Under the pieces are notes generated by a model. It had not been told where the DNA came from. It saw only the letters and a program-made list of their open reading frames with translations, and made no database searches. From NCBI RefSeq assembly GCF_006861775.1, contig NZ_VDGG01000001.1, forward strand, positions 1 through 64,000: 64,000 nucleotides of DNA, written 5' to 3'. Each line of letters starts with the position of its first letter. Position 1 is the stretch's first letter. Below, one piece after another: positions 45,889-55,576 of the stretch. The position numbers were made by a program, and so were the translations under genes. The stretch comes from Psychrobacillus soli (GTDB lineage: Bacteria; Bacillota; Bacilli; Bacillales_A; Planococcaceae).

Positions 45889-47219
45889 TAAGCTACTCCT
45901 GCCACTACTAAACCGATGATCCATGCAAGCTCTACCTCTACAAAGGCAGCTGCCGCACCGATAAACATCGCAAGCAATCCTGCTGGATTATATCCGGCAT
46001 AAGAACCTTCTTCATTGTACAATTCTGCAGTCTCCACTCTCTGTTTTCTTAAAATATAATATTCAACTAAGAGTATTGAAATAACTGGCCCTAAAAATGC
46101 TGAATAGATCAGAACGAACATATTAAGACCTGCAGCTGATGACTCCTGTACAAGCAACCAAGGGAATGCACCTAGAGCAAGTAATCCTGTAATTGTAACA
46201 GAAACTTTATATTTTAATTTTGTCAATAATGTAATAACATACGCTGGTGGAACCACGTTCGCAACCATGTTTGTCGCAATTACTGTAATGACGATAAATA
46301 AAGATACACCCGCAGAAATATAAGGATTATCGATTACCACTGGAAGTGCTATTGCAGGATTCGTTATACCTGTTGCAGCAGCTAACATTGCACCAATGAC
46401 AATAACAAAACCATAAGAGATAGTAATCGGAACAAAGTATAATGCTCCGCGCTTCTTATCACTTATACCTGTTTTCAGCTCTCTAGAATAGTCTGCAGCA
46501 CTTACAAAGATCCCTGCATAATTCCCTAAAAAGACCATAATAAGTCCGAAGAACGGTAGTCCCCATGAACCTTTTGCTTGTACCCATGTTTGGGTAATTT
46601 CCGTGCTATATGAAGATACAAGTATTCCAAAAACATAAATAAGTCCTATCATAAACACAATAGATGCAACCGTTTCTACCCATTTAATCGCATGGAAGCC
46701 AAATAGTGATATAACAATCTGAACTAGTTGAAGGGCTACAAAGCAAACAAAAACATTGTCAAAAGATCCACTCGTAACAATCTTTATAAACTCATTTAAT
46801 GCAGTACCACCAATCCAGCTTTGAATACCATACCAGACAATAGCAGGTATACCGCGTAGTAGTGATGAAATAACTGTTCCTTTTGTTCCGAAAGACATTC
46901 TAAGTTGTACAACGTATGGTATACCTGACTTATAACCTAGTCGATCATTTAATGCAAAAATAGTTGAAATGATTGCAATTGAGATTAGAGCTGCCAACAT
47001 TGTTTGCCAGATATTTAGCGTTGCCACTCCCGCTATAATTACACTGGCTCCTAATGTCATATTCCCAATGTTAACCCCATCGCCAATCCACATGAAAACA
47101 TAGTCTCTTGGTTTGACTGTTCTATCCTGATCGGATTTTGGATGTAGTGATGCATCCAATGCCGTAGTATGCTCAATCTGTGAAGCTTTTATATCGTAAC
47201 TTTCATTTGTTGTAGACAT
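45822..47219 (-). CDS. NCS1 family permease, distinct type
   Basis: A 465-residue nucleobase-cation symporter 1: KPRDYVFMWIGDGVNIGNMTLGASVI, RGIPAIVWYGIQSWIGGTALNE, GIFVSAADYSREL and MVANVVPPAYVI. It is clearly different from the two PucI-like copies in this window and may carry another ureide or nucleobase. AGGAG precedes the ATG. It is the first gene of the left cluster, followed by a hairpin and the PucI-like gene. Confidence 0.85.
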   Translation of the reverse strand: MSTTNESYDIKASQIEHTTALDASLHPKSDQDRTVKPRDYVFMWIGDGVNIGNMTLGASVIIAGVATLNIWQTMLAALISIAIISTIFALNDRLGYKSGIPYVVQLRMSFGTKGTVISSLLRGIPAIVWYGIQSWIGGTALNEFIKIVTSGSFDNVFVCFVALQLVQIVISLFGFHAIKWVETVASIVFMIGLIYVFGILVSSYSTEITQTWVQAKGSWGLPFFGLIMVFLGNYAGIFVSAADYSRELKTGISDKKRGALYFVPITISYGFVIVIGAMLAAATGITNPAIALPVVIDNPYISAGVSLFIVITVIATNMVANVVPPAYVITLLTKLKYKVSVTITGLLALGAFPWLLVQESSAAGLNMFVLIYSAFLGPVISILLVEYYILRKQRVETAELYNEEGSYAGYNPAGLLAMFIGAAAAFVEVELAWIIGLVVAGVAYYLLSKYAFKGSSFKKGTIFEK

Positions 47220-47884
47220 ATGTCATACTCCTTTTTTTATCGTGTAATGTACTTAAAGCTACGCTTATTTTGGACGAAAAATAAAATTTTAATCTGTTGC
47301 TATTTAATTATTCCACTATATTTTCACTTTAATTAGTAAAATAATTTCGAGTAACAATAGATTAAAGTAATTATCTTTCGAAAACGTTTCCTTTAAGAAC
47401 AATACTCATTATACATAGTTACATTAGGAAGGTCTTTATGTCTATTAAACAAAATGTACAAGTCCTCGCTATATACAGTGCATAACATTTGTAACAACTA
47501 CAGCTTCTTTGAACAATCTTTTGTCTACATTGAACAATAGTTTTTCATGAAAATATAGGGAACCAAATATAAATATTCCAATATAGTTAACAAAACCTAC
47601 AAAGAATCTTGTGAAAGTTTAACGACAATTTTCCAACTTATCGGATATTCCAAAATATAATGAATGAGTCCCCCGACCTCAAAGAAGAATTCTTTAATAA
47701 TATTCGGTATACAATACAGTTATTTTTCAATACCCATTATTTAAAATTATCAAACCAACATTTTTGGTATCTAATTAAATAAAGAACAAAAGCGCTTGAG
47801 CATCTTTCCCTTTCCCAATATAGTAAATCCAAATTTGAACGGAATGCATAATGAGGATAATGCGAAGTAATGAGTTGAATGAGG
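47220..47884. other. long AT-rich intergenic region
   Basis: No coding frame or RNA was recognised. It must contain the promoter of the leftward permease gene. A weak catabolite-site-like GAAAACGTTTCC occurs near 47380. Confidence 0.4.
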
Positions 47885-48612
47885 TGTCAGCTGGGATTTT
47901 CACTGCAGGTCGGACGCTTTCCATGGGGTGAGCGATGAGCCTTCACCGCCGCGCTAGCGCGTACGGTGTGAAGTCTCATCTTGCTCACACAGAGGAACAA
48001 AGGCTAAGAACGCCACATCGTGTGGCAACGCCTTTGTGACCAACATTCTGTTGGCCTCCACTGGAGTCGCCGCCTTGCAGCGAAAATCAATGGAAAATAC
48101 TAACTTATCAGTCTCCGAAATTAACAATAAGCGGCTGAACGATACATTATCCACTGCCAACGCGACAATCACGCCTTTGAACACGACAAACTAGTCTATT
48201 AGATGCCGGCCAGGCGTTTTCGGTGGGCTTTTAGGCATATTATTCCTATAATATATCGAAATCATGGTTGTCTCAATCCAAGTGAACTTGCTATTGTAAG
48301 AAATTAGTTGCTTTCATCGGCAATTTAGTTGCTCTCATGGTGATTTTAGTTGCTTTCGTACTGAAATTAGTTGCTTTCAATAGCTTTTTGATTGCCCTTA
48401 GCCATTCTTTGGAATTTATTAATTAATTACTATATAACTTTGGAATATTGCACGACAGCGTGAGACTCTGCAAGAGCGTTAGCGACGTAGCGGCCTCTTT
48501 ATAGAGCTCTCTACGACGCATTATCCCTAAACTACGCTCAAAACTATAAATCTCAATCTTATGATTTTTAAAAGTTATCCACACTTCAAACTTTTTTAAT
48601 TTCCTAAGCCAC
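47885..48612 (-). repeat. dispersed intergenic repeat, copy C (mostly inverted)
   Basis: 47885 to about 48530 is the inverted counterpart of copy B, with the same order of blocks and the four 21-base units at 48299-48382. About 35 extra bases lie near 48415-48450. The final part, 48520-48612 (TATCCCTAAACTACGCTC, TTATCCACA, TTTCCTAAGCCACAAAAA), instead has the same direct orientation as in copies A and B. The copy is therefore a mosaic. It abuts the T-tract of the ridA terminator. Confidence 0.75.
48299..48382 (-). repeat. four 21-base tandem repeats (copy C)
   Basis: The inverted equivalent of 25469-25552, with only a few substitutions per unit. Confidence 0.85.
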
Positions 48613-48643
48613 AAAAAAAGCACTGGAATATTTACCAGTGCTT
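48612..48643 (-). terminator. terminator of the ridA gene
   Basis: Stem AAGCACTGG/CCAGTGCTT is followed by seven T residues on the minus strand, 20 bases after the ridA stop. Confidence 0.85.
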
Positions 48644-48662
48644 GCAGATAAAGTAGGACTAC

Positions 48663-49043
48663 TTATGCTTTTCGCTTAGCGATCATTTCAATCTCTACTT
48701 CCGCACCTAGCGGCAATGCTAATACTGCCACACATGTTCTAGCTGGGAATGGTTCATGAAAGTAAGTTTTATATACCTCATTCATAGCAGTAAAATTATT
48801 CATGTCCGTTAGATATACATTTACTTTTGCCACATCATCAAATGTTAGATCTGCTACTTCTAATACTTCAGATAAATTAGTAAAGCATTTTTTTGTCTGT
48901 TCTGCGATATTTCCTTGTAAGTTTTCTACTGTCTCCCCATTCATTGCCGTCTGACCAGATAAAAATAGAAAATTATCTACTTCTACTGCATGTGAATATG
49001 GCCCTGATGCTGTTACATTTTTTGCACGATATGTCTTTCTCAT
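48663..49043 (-). CDS. RidA family protein (enamine/imine deaminase)
   Basis: A 126-residue YjgF/YER057c/UK114 protein with SGPYSHAVEV, FLSGQT, VNVYLTDMNNF and the catalytic Arg in FPARTCVAV. RidA proteins hydrolyse reactive enamines and imines to ketones. In a ureide cluster it may deal with imine products of ureidoglycine chemistry or the PucG reaction, which is an inference. It lies 37 bases downstream of pucR copy 2 on the same strand. Confidence 0.88.
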   Translation of the reverse strand: MRKTYRAKNVTASGPYSHAVEVDNFLFLSGQTAMNGETVENLQGNIAEQTKKCFTNLSEVLEVADLTFDDVAKVNVYLTDMNNFTAMNEVYKTYFHEPFPARTCVAVLALPLGAEVEIEMIAKRKA

Positions 49044-49080
49044 AATTCTATGACACTCCTAATCTTTTCTTTGATATAAC

Positions 49081-50745
49081 TTAGTACTTATTGTTTTTTT
49101 CCCGTTCAAGAAGTTCCGTAATTTTTAATCCAATTTGCACTAATAACATTTCTTCTGCATCATCAAAATCCATCCCTGTAATTTCCTTGATTCGTTCGAT
49201 ACGATAGACAACTGTTTTATGATGGATAAAAAGAAGTTGAGATGTTTTTGTTGCATTTTGATTGGATTGTAAAAAAACTTTTAATGTCGTTAACAAATCT
49301 GCTTTATTTGCTTGTTGATAATTTAGCAGCATTTGTAAAGAAGGCGGAATAAAAGTCTTTAACTCTTCGGAATTAGTGAATTGACCGAGCATCCTAAAGA
49401 CCCCTAATTCAGAATAAGATGTAATAGACTCTTTACCATTTAAAACTTCACCAAATTCCAACGCATCTTGAGCCTTTATATAGCTATCGGAAATATTATT
49501 TATATGTTCTGATAGCGTCCCTATTCCGACTTGAATAATTATTTGGCTATCTTGTTTTTTCACCAAATCTAAGACTCTAGATACTTTTTCTTTTATTTTG
49601 ATCAGCCATTCTTGATCTTCTATATTAGCTTTCCAAAGTACTACTTTTAAACCGCCTTTGCTACCAATGAGCGCATTTGGTAAATACTGATATATAGCTT
49701 CGTGAAGCAATGTCTCTTCATTACCATTGGAAATTCCTCGTTTTACTTGATTCGAAGAGATCAGTTCATTATTTTTGCTTATTTTGAATAAAACAACTGC
49801 AAATGCTCCTTCTATATCCCAACCAATTAAATTGGCATCTTGGTAAAGAATATTCGAAGATAATTTTCCCTCAATTAATTGTTCCAGTAAATCATTTTTA
49901 AATCGTTTGTCTACTTCTGCCACAGCAAATCTTTTAACAAATTCAAGCGAAAGCGAAGTTGCAGCATTTTCAACAGCAATAAAATCAAGCTCTTCCAAAG
50001 GTTTATTCATTTCACCGATTAATAAGTAAGTTTTTATATGATTAATCGTTTCAATTGGAACAACTATTTGGTGTCCAATTTTCTCTTTTGGTTCCAGATA
50101 CTTAACAATTTGACGGTAATGCCGAAATTTCATCTCTTCTGTTTGTTCAAAGTGATAATTTTTTTCAACGATTTCGAAATTAGTGAGATAAGGGAGTGTG
50201 GAAGCTAAGCAAAAGAAATTTCGATCAAATAAGGCAACGGGATTTCCAATTAACTTTTCCAATGTCTCAATTATTTTTTCTGGACTTTCATCAGCCAATG
50301 ATAAAGCTGTAAACTGGTCATGGATTTCTTTATAATACTGAAGTTTTTTTACTTGAGTATTTAAAATTTCTTCCATCACAGGATACAAAATATCAACATA
50401 AGGGACTTCTTTAGGTATCTGGATAATCGGCAACTTACATTTTTCCCCTTCATCAATGATAGATTGAGGAATTTCATTTACAAAACGATGATTTTTTATC
50501 ATTAATGCACTAACATCTTTTTCAGCTAACTTTGCAATAAACTGTTTTTGTTCATTCTCGTTAAAAAAACGAATAGGGTATAAACTTGTTAAAATTAGCT
50601 CTCCACCTATTAACCAGTCCGTAATGTCTGGAGCTTCCATAATAGTTGAACCTTTGACAACTTTATGCAAATACTGAGCCCCGCTTAATACAATTGCCTT
50701 TTTGAGCGAAGCTAATTTCAATACATCTTCCACACGAAATTCCAC
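49081..50745 (-). CDS. pucR: PucR family transcriptional regulator, copy 2
   Basis: A 554-residue PucR protein. The N-terminal domain MEFRVEDVLKLASLKKAIVLSGAQYLHKVVKGSTIMEAPDI and the C-terminal HTH NATKTSQLLFIHHKTVVYRIERIKEITG are clear. GTG start behind AGGAGG; an ATG one base earlier is out of frame. It is clearly diverged from copy 1, so it probably responds to a different signal or controls the second allantoinase set directly upstream of it. Confidence 0.9.
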   Translation of the reverse strand: MEFRVEDVLKLASLKKAIVLSGAQYLHKVVKGSTIMEAPDITDWLIGGELILTSLYPIRFFNENEQKQFIAKLAEKDVSALMIKNHRFVNEIPQSIIDEGEKCKLPIIQIPKEVPYVDILYPVMEEILNTQVKKLQYYKEIHDQFTALSLADESPEKIIETLEKLIGNPVALFDRNFFCLASTLPYLTNFEIVEKNYHFEQTEEMKFRHYRQIVKYLEPKEKIGHQIVVPIETINHIKTYLLIGEMNKPLEELDFIAVENAATSLSLEFVKRFAVAEVDKRFKNDLLEQLIEGKLSSNILYQDANLIGWDIEGAFAVVLFKISKNNELISSNQVKRGISNGNEETLLHEAIYQYLPNALIGSKGGLKVVLWKANIEDQEWLIKIKEKVSRVLDLVKKQDSQIIIQVGIGTLSEHINNISDSYIKAQDALEFGEVLNGKESITSYSELGVFRMLGQFTNSEELKTFIPPSLQMLLNYQQANKADLLTTLKVFLQSNQNATKTSQLLFIHHKTVVYRIERIKEITGMDFDDAEEMLLVQIGLKITELLEREKNNKY

Positions 50746-50837
50746 ATAGCTTTCCTCCTCTCTACTAGGAAAAGAGCCGAGAAATGCCTCAGCCCTATGT
50801 AGTCCATTATTTCTTATTGCCCACAGTATATCAACTG

Positions 50838-52172
50838 TTATATATTTTTAGTAAAATAACCATTTTCATAAACGATTTCACCATTTACAATAGTTGTCTT
50901 TACTTTTCCTTTAAATGTCATACCTACATATGGTGAATGTTGATGGCGATAGAACAAATCTTCTTTTTCTAGTCTAAAGCTTTCATTTAAATTAACGATG
51001 GCGAAATCTGCGTCATATCCAACCGCAATATCTCCTTTATTGGATAAACCAAAGATTTTCGCAGGATTTGTTGCCATTAAAACAACAATTTTTTCCAAAG
51101 GTAGATTGCGTTTTGCATAACCTTCTGTCAGCATAATATTAAATGTAGACTGAGCCCCAGATATACCTCCCCAGCCTTCAAAATAATTATCTGTAATCGT
51201 CTTCATGGAAGCTGGTGCTGGAGAATGGTCGGAGGAAATAACATCAATTTCACCATTAGCAACTGCCACCCATAAATCTTCTAACTCGTCTTCATCTCGT
51301 AAAGGAGGGGCACATTTTGCCAAACCCCCTTTTTCTTCTAAGTCTTTTACAGTTAATGATAAATAATGTCCACATGTTTCGACTGTCACATCTACGCCTC
51401 TGCGTTTTGCTTCCTCCACTACTTGAACTACTTTTCTGCTGCTTGCATGAACGATATGCAATTTACAACCTGTTGCTTCAGCATAAGAAATAATTCTTCG
51501 TACAGCTTCTATCTCTGAGATAATTGGTCTTGATTCCACAAAATCACGGGCAGATGTTTTCCCTTCTTGCAACTTCTTCATTGCGAGCTGTTCACAAATT
51601 ACTGTACTCTCCGCATGGACAGCAAGTAGTGAACCAATAGAGGCTATTTCTTTCATTCCTTTATAAAGCGTCTCATCGTCAGCATGATGAAAATCTTCTA
51701 TACCACTTGGCGACATAAATGCTTTAAAGCCAATGACACCATTGTCATAAAGTTCCTTTAAATTATCAATATTCTCCGGCACTAGCCCGCCCCAATAGTT
51801 TGGGTTTACAACAGATTTCTCTTCAGAAAGTTTTCTTTTTAACTCTAAATTTTCTTTATTTATCGTTGGAGGTGTACTATTTAAAGGCATATCAAAATAA
51901 TTCGTTACTCCACCCGCAGCCAGACTTTTACTGCCTGTTTCGACGCCTTCCCATTCCGTTCTTCCAGGTTCGTTAAAATGCACATGAGAATCTATTAATC
52001 CCGGGAAAACATGCAGACCTTCTGCGTTTATTTCATTAGCACCTTTTGCACCAATTCCTTCATTAATGGATACTTCGGCAATCTTGCCATCCTTAATCGC
52101 AATATCTCCTTTGGCAACTGACTCCGAGGTTACAATGTGACCATTTCGTATTATTAAATCGTAATTTGTCAT
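50838..52172 (-). CDS. allB: allantoinase, PucH-like form (copy 2)
   Basis: A 444-residue allantoinase with DSHVHFNEPGRTEWEG, GFKAFMSPSGIEDF, VHAES, VHASS and SSDHSPAPASMKTITDNYF. It is much closer to the gene at 41160 than to its own neighbour at 52215, showing duplication of the pair. The active-site set is intact. AGGAGC precedes the ATG. Confidence 0.92.
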   Translation of the reverse strand: MTNYDLIIRNGHIVTSESVAKGDIAIKDGKIAEVSINEGIGAKGANEINAEGLHVFPGLIDSHVHFNEPGRTEWEGVETGSKSLAAGGVTNYFDMPLNSTPPTINKENLELKRKLSEEKSVVNPNYWGGLVPENIDNLKELYDNGVIGFKAFMSPSGIEDFHHADDETLYKGMKEIASIGSLLAVHAESTVICEQLAMKKLQEGKTSARDFVESRPIISEIEAVRRIISYAEATGCKLHIVHASSRKVVQVVEEAKRRGVDVTVETCGHYLSLTVKDLEEKGGLAKCAPPLRDEDELEDLWVAVANGEIDVISSDHSPAPASMKTITDNYFEGWGGISGAQSTFNIMLTEGYAKRNLPLEKIVVLMATNPAKIFGLSNKGDIAVGYDADFAIVNLNESFRLEKEDLFYRHQHSPYVGMTFKGKVKTTIVNGEIVYENGYFTKNI

Positions 52173-52214
52173 GATAATCGTGCTCCTTTTTTAAGAAAAG
52201 TTCGAATAACTATT

Positions 52215-53570
52215 TTACTTTACAGCAGACAATAGTTTTCCGATTGGTTTCCCTACAATCCCTTTTTGTAAATCGAAAACTATATTTCCGCGAACAATCG
52301 TTTTCGTTACACGACAGTCAATTTTTCTGCCCTCATAGGCACTATGTTTGTTTTTGTAATATAGATCTTCTCTTCTCACAACATAGGATTGATTGGGATC
52401 TAATAATATAATGTCTGCATCTTTAGAAACAGCAATTTCCCCTTTATAAGGTAAGTTAAACCGCCCAGCAGGGTTAAATGCGATTAAATCAACAAACTTT
52501 TCAACAGCCAAGCCACGTTGTTTTACAGCTAAATCAAACATTAAATCAACGTTATTTTGAACCCCGCTAATTCCGCCCCAAGCTTCAAATATATTTCCTT
52601 GCTTCAAGTCTTCCGTACATGGTGAATGGTCAGAAGTTAACCAGTCAATATTGCCATTCAATAACTCGTCCCATAATTTCGCTTGGTCTTTTGCTTTTCG
52701 AATTGGCGGTTGACATTTTGCTTTTGGACCAATTTCCGCTACTTGCTCAGCAGTCATCGCAAAATAGTGCGGGCAAGATTCAACCGTGACATCTAATCCT
52801 TCCAAACGCGCTTTTAAAATTACTTGAACGGCTTCTGACGAGCTAATGTGTACTAAGTGTAATTTGCAACCTGTTTCCTTTGCAAACAAAATGGCACGCT
52901 GAACAGCATCTACTTCAGTGAAAATTGGACGTGAATCCACATACTCCGCTGCAGATGTACGACCTTCTTTGATCATTTCTTCCGTAAGCTTAGACGTAAC
53001 TGATGGGTTTTCAGCATGAATACATAAAATGCCATCCAATTCTGCTATTTTTTGCATTCCCTTATACATCGTATAATCATCCACATTAGTAAAATCTCCA
53101 GGAATGTCACTTGTAATATCGGACAGAAAACATTTAAACGCTAGAACACCTGCATCAGCTAATTCTTCTAGTTTATCTAGATTTTCGGGTACAAGTCCAC
53201 CATAGAAACCATAGTCAACATAGTTTTGATTAACCGCAGCATCCAGTTTAAGATCAAGCGCTTCTTTATTAATCGTTGCAGGTAATGCATTTAGTGGCAT
53301 TTCAACATAACTTGTCGTACCTCCAGCTGCCATTGCTTTTGAACCTGTTTCAAACCCTTCCCACTCAGTTCGACCAGGTTCACTAATATGAACGTGTGTA
53401 TCAACCATTCCAGGCATCACATATTGTCCACTCGCATCAATAACTTCTTTTGCTTCATTTGTTATTTCTTCCGCTATGCAAGTAATCTTTTCATTTTTCA
53501 CTCCGATATCGACTTTGCGGACACCATCACGAAATACCACATTTCCATTTTTAATTATTAAATCATACAT
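52215..53570 (-). CDS. allB: allantoinase, AllB-like form (copy 2)
   Basis: A 451-residue allantoinase close to the gene at 42576: DTHVHISEPGRTEWEG, AFKCFLSDITSDIPGDF, HAENPS, VHISSSEA and TSDHSPCTEDLKQGN. The metal ligands are intact. The ATG at 53570 follows GGGGAGG; a longer frame reaching 53615 would overlap the permease gene and has no ribosome site. Confidence 0.92.
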   Translation of the reverse strand: MYDLIIKNGNVVFRDGVRKVDIGVKNEKITCIAEEITNEAKEVIDASGQYVMPGMVDTHVHISEPGRTEWEGFETGSKAMAAGGTTSYVEMPLNALPATINKEALDLKLDAAVNQNYVDYGFYGGLVPENLDKLEELADAGVLAFKCFLSDITSDIPGDFTNVDDYTMYKGMQKIAELDGILCIHAENPSVTSKLTEEMIKEGRTSAAEYVDSRPIFTEVDAVQRAILFAKETGCKLHLVHISSSEAVQVILKARLEGLDVTVESCPHYFAMTAEQVAEIGPKAKCQPPIRKAKDQAKLWDELLNGNIDWLTSDHSPCTEDLKQGNIFEAWGGISGVQNNVDLMFDLAVKQRGLAVEKFVDLIAFNPAGRFNLPYKGEIAVSKDADIILLDPNQSYVVRREDLYYKNKHSAYEGRKIDCRVTKTIVRGNIVFDLQKGIVGKPIGKLLSAVK

Positions 53571-53601
53571 CCTTATTTTTCCTCCCCGACTGAATAGAAT
53601 G

Positions 53602-54993
53602 TTAGGATCTTTCATCCTCTACTGGATTAGATACCCCTTTTTTAGCAATTAGTGAATATAAAATGAAAGCTATTATTGTCCCCGTGAAGAACGACATATC
53701 ATAAAGCGGCTTAAAGACAGGAACAAATTGACCAATTAAACTAATAACCCCAGCAATGATAAGCGTTATAATCGCTTGCATGTTAAATCCGTTTTGATAA
53801 CTATAAGTGTTATTTGAACGATACAACCCATTCATATCAATACGCTTTTTTGCAACAACAAAATAGTGAGAAAGCATAATACCAAGTACCGGGCTTAATA
53901 ACCCACCAATGACTCCTAAGAAAACGAAAATACTTGTGGAGTCTTCCATGAGCTTCCAAGGCATTATGATTATTCCTGCTACCGCTGCAATAAATGCACC
54001 TTTTTTAAATGTTAATTTTTTCGGGAACAGTGATGCTAATTGATAACCTGCCGGAACGATATTCCCCGTAATATTCACTGATAAAGTTGTTAAACAAATT
54101 GTTAATACGGAGACAGCAATGGCAAATTTGCTATCAAATTTTTCTACTACATCAAGCACGTTCCAAATAGGGGTACCAAATGCAATTTCTGAACCAATGA
54201 TTACTGCAATACTTGCAAAAGCAAATAATAAGTATGAAAGAAGAGTTCCTGTAATTTGTCCAACTGTTTGAACCTTTTGGGAAACTGCTTCCCTTGTAAA
54301 ATCGGAAATACTAACAGCAGGAGCCGCCCATGTTGCTAAGAGAGCACTGACACATCCTAAGAAAACGAGTAACTCCTTTCCTTCAATTCCTTTAGGTTCA
54401 TATTGTAATATCGGAGTGATGCCTCCTGCTAAATTAATAGCCCAAATGGCCATTCCCCCAAACACGATATAAATAATTGGAGAAAGTATTTTTGTGAATT
54501 TCCCCAAGATTCCCATTCCACCATAAACAAACGCAACGTTTACGACCCAGAATAATAGGAATGAAATTAACCCGGGTAAACTTAAACCAAAGATATTCCA
54601 ATCTCCGCCTAATGATAAATATACAGGCCACAGTTTCCCGATTAAAATCGTTACTGCAAGACTACCTGCATACGTTTGGAAACCAAACCACATAATCGCT
54701 GCAATGACTCCTCTAATTACACCAGGGACGATTGATCCCCTTGTACCAAATGATGTTTTAAGTAACATAGAAGAGGGAATACCATACTTTGTTCCTGCAT
54801 GTCCGCCTATAGATAAAATTGCCCCTAAAATGACGGCTGCAATTATAATGGACCAAAATACTTGACCAACGGATAACCCAAGTGCAAAAAAACCTCCAAT
54901 TGTTATATAGGCGGGTACGTTATGTACAGACCCCATCCAAAGGGTAAAATAGTTCCCCATACCCCACTTTCGGTCCTCTGACTTAATTGGCAT
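53602..54993 (-). CDS. NCS1 family allantoin permease (PucI-like), copy 2
   Basis: A 463-residue PucI-like permease closely similar to the gene at 44013: DRKWGMGNYFTLWMGSVHNVPAYITIGG, IMWFGFQTYAGSLAVTILIG and NITGNIVPAGYQLASLFP. The ATG at 54993 has no ribosome site. The frame is open for 18 more codons, up to an ATA at 55047 preceded at good spacing by AGGGGG, and the extension contains ISNDLMP, matching YSNDVLP in the paralogue. The true start may therefore be the AUA codon. It leads the second permease-allB-allB set. Confidence 0.87.
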   Translation of the reverse strand: MPIKSEDRKWGMGNYFTLWMGSVHNVPAYITIGGFFALGLSVGQVFWSIIIAAVILGAILSIGGHAGTKYGIPSSMLLKTSFGTRGSIVPGVIRGVIAAIMWFGFQTYAGSLAVTILIGKLWPVYLSLGGDWNIFGLSLPGLISFLLFWVVNVAFVYGGMGILGKFTKILSPIIYIVFGGMAIWAINLAGGITPILQYEPKGIEGKELLVFLGCVSALLATWAAPAVSISDFTREAVSQKVQTVGQITGTLLSYLLFAFASIAVIIGSEIAFGTPIWNVLDVVEKFDSKFAIAVSVLTICLTTLSVNITGNIVPAGYQLASLFPKKLTFKKGAFIAAVAGIIIMPWKLMEDSTSIFVFLGVIGGLLSPVLGIMLSHYFVVAKKRIDMNGLYRSNNTYSYQNGFNMQAIITLIIAGVISLIGQFVPVFKPLYDMSFFTGTIIAFILYSLIAKKGVSNPVEDERS

Positions 54994-55047
54994 TAAGTCA
55001 TTACTAATAGTTTGTTCTTGATCTGGTGGAGTCTTTACCTGTTCTAT

Positions 55048-55576
55048 AGGACTCGCCCCCTAAAGATATTTTTTTCTGTTAACTTAATAAAAACTAATTT
55101 TTCTAGGGTTTTCTTCTAACTGGCCTAATATTATTATCGATATTTCATCGATTCACTTTCTCCCATACTTCCACCAATATCTATTGTTTTCCCCAAACTA
55201 TTTTGAGCTATTCGGATTTAGGATTTTTCAACATGATTTTTTCAACTAATAGTAGAATCATTTCTTAACAATTAGTCATTCCCTAAATTCACCCTTTTAT
55301 AGATGACGAAACATCTATCGAACGCTTTCAACAAATACTTATTGTTTGGTGTTTCAATTGTTATTTTTCCATAAGAAGTACAACAGTTAATTAAATGGTG
55401 AGCGGAACAGGAGTTTATGAGCGGTTCAACGTTTATAAGTAATTCTCCTAATTTACTGCTTACTTTAGGGTAATTTACTTTTATGATATAATTTAATAAA
55501 AATAAATCATAAAATTGAATGATTTCAAAGACTTGTTAGATAGTAATGGAAAAAATTACTCTTTTATAAAAGGTGT
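55048..55576. other. intergenic region between divergent genes
   Basis: AT-rich sequence that must carry promoters for the leftward permease set and the rightward hydrolase. A TATAAT hexamer near 55486 points rightward but lacks a good -35. Nothing else was recognised. Confidence 0.4.

Noticed and set aside
47377-47392. GAAAACGTTTCC, resembling a CcpA site
   Set aside because: It deviates from the consensus at several positions and no promoter could be placed next to it.
47954-48184. A 76-codon minus-strand frame in repeat copy C
   Set aside because: The corresponding frame is not kept in copy B, so the repeat is not protein-coding there.
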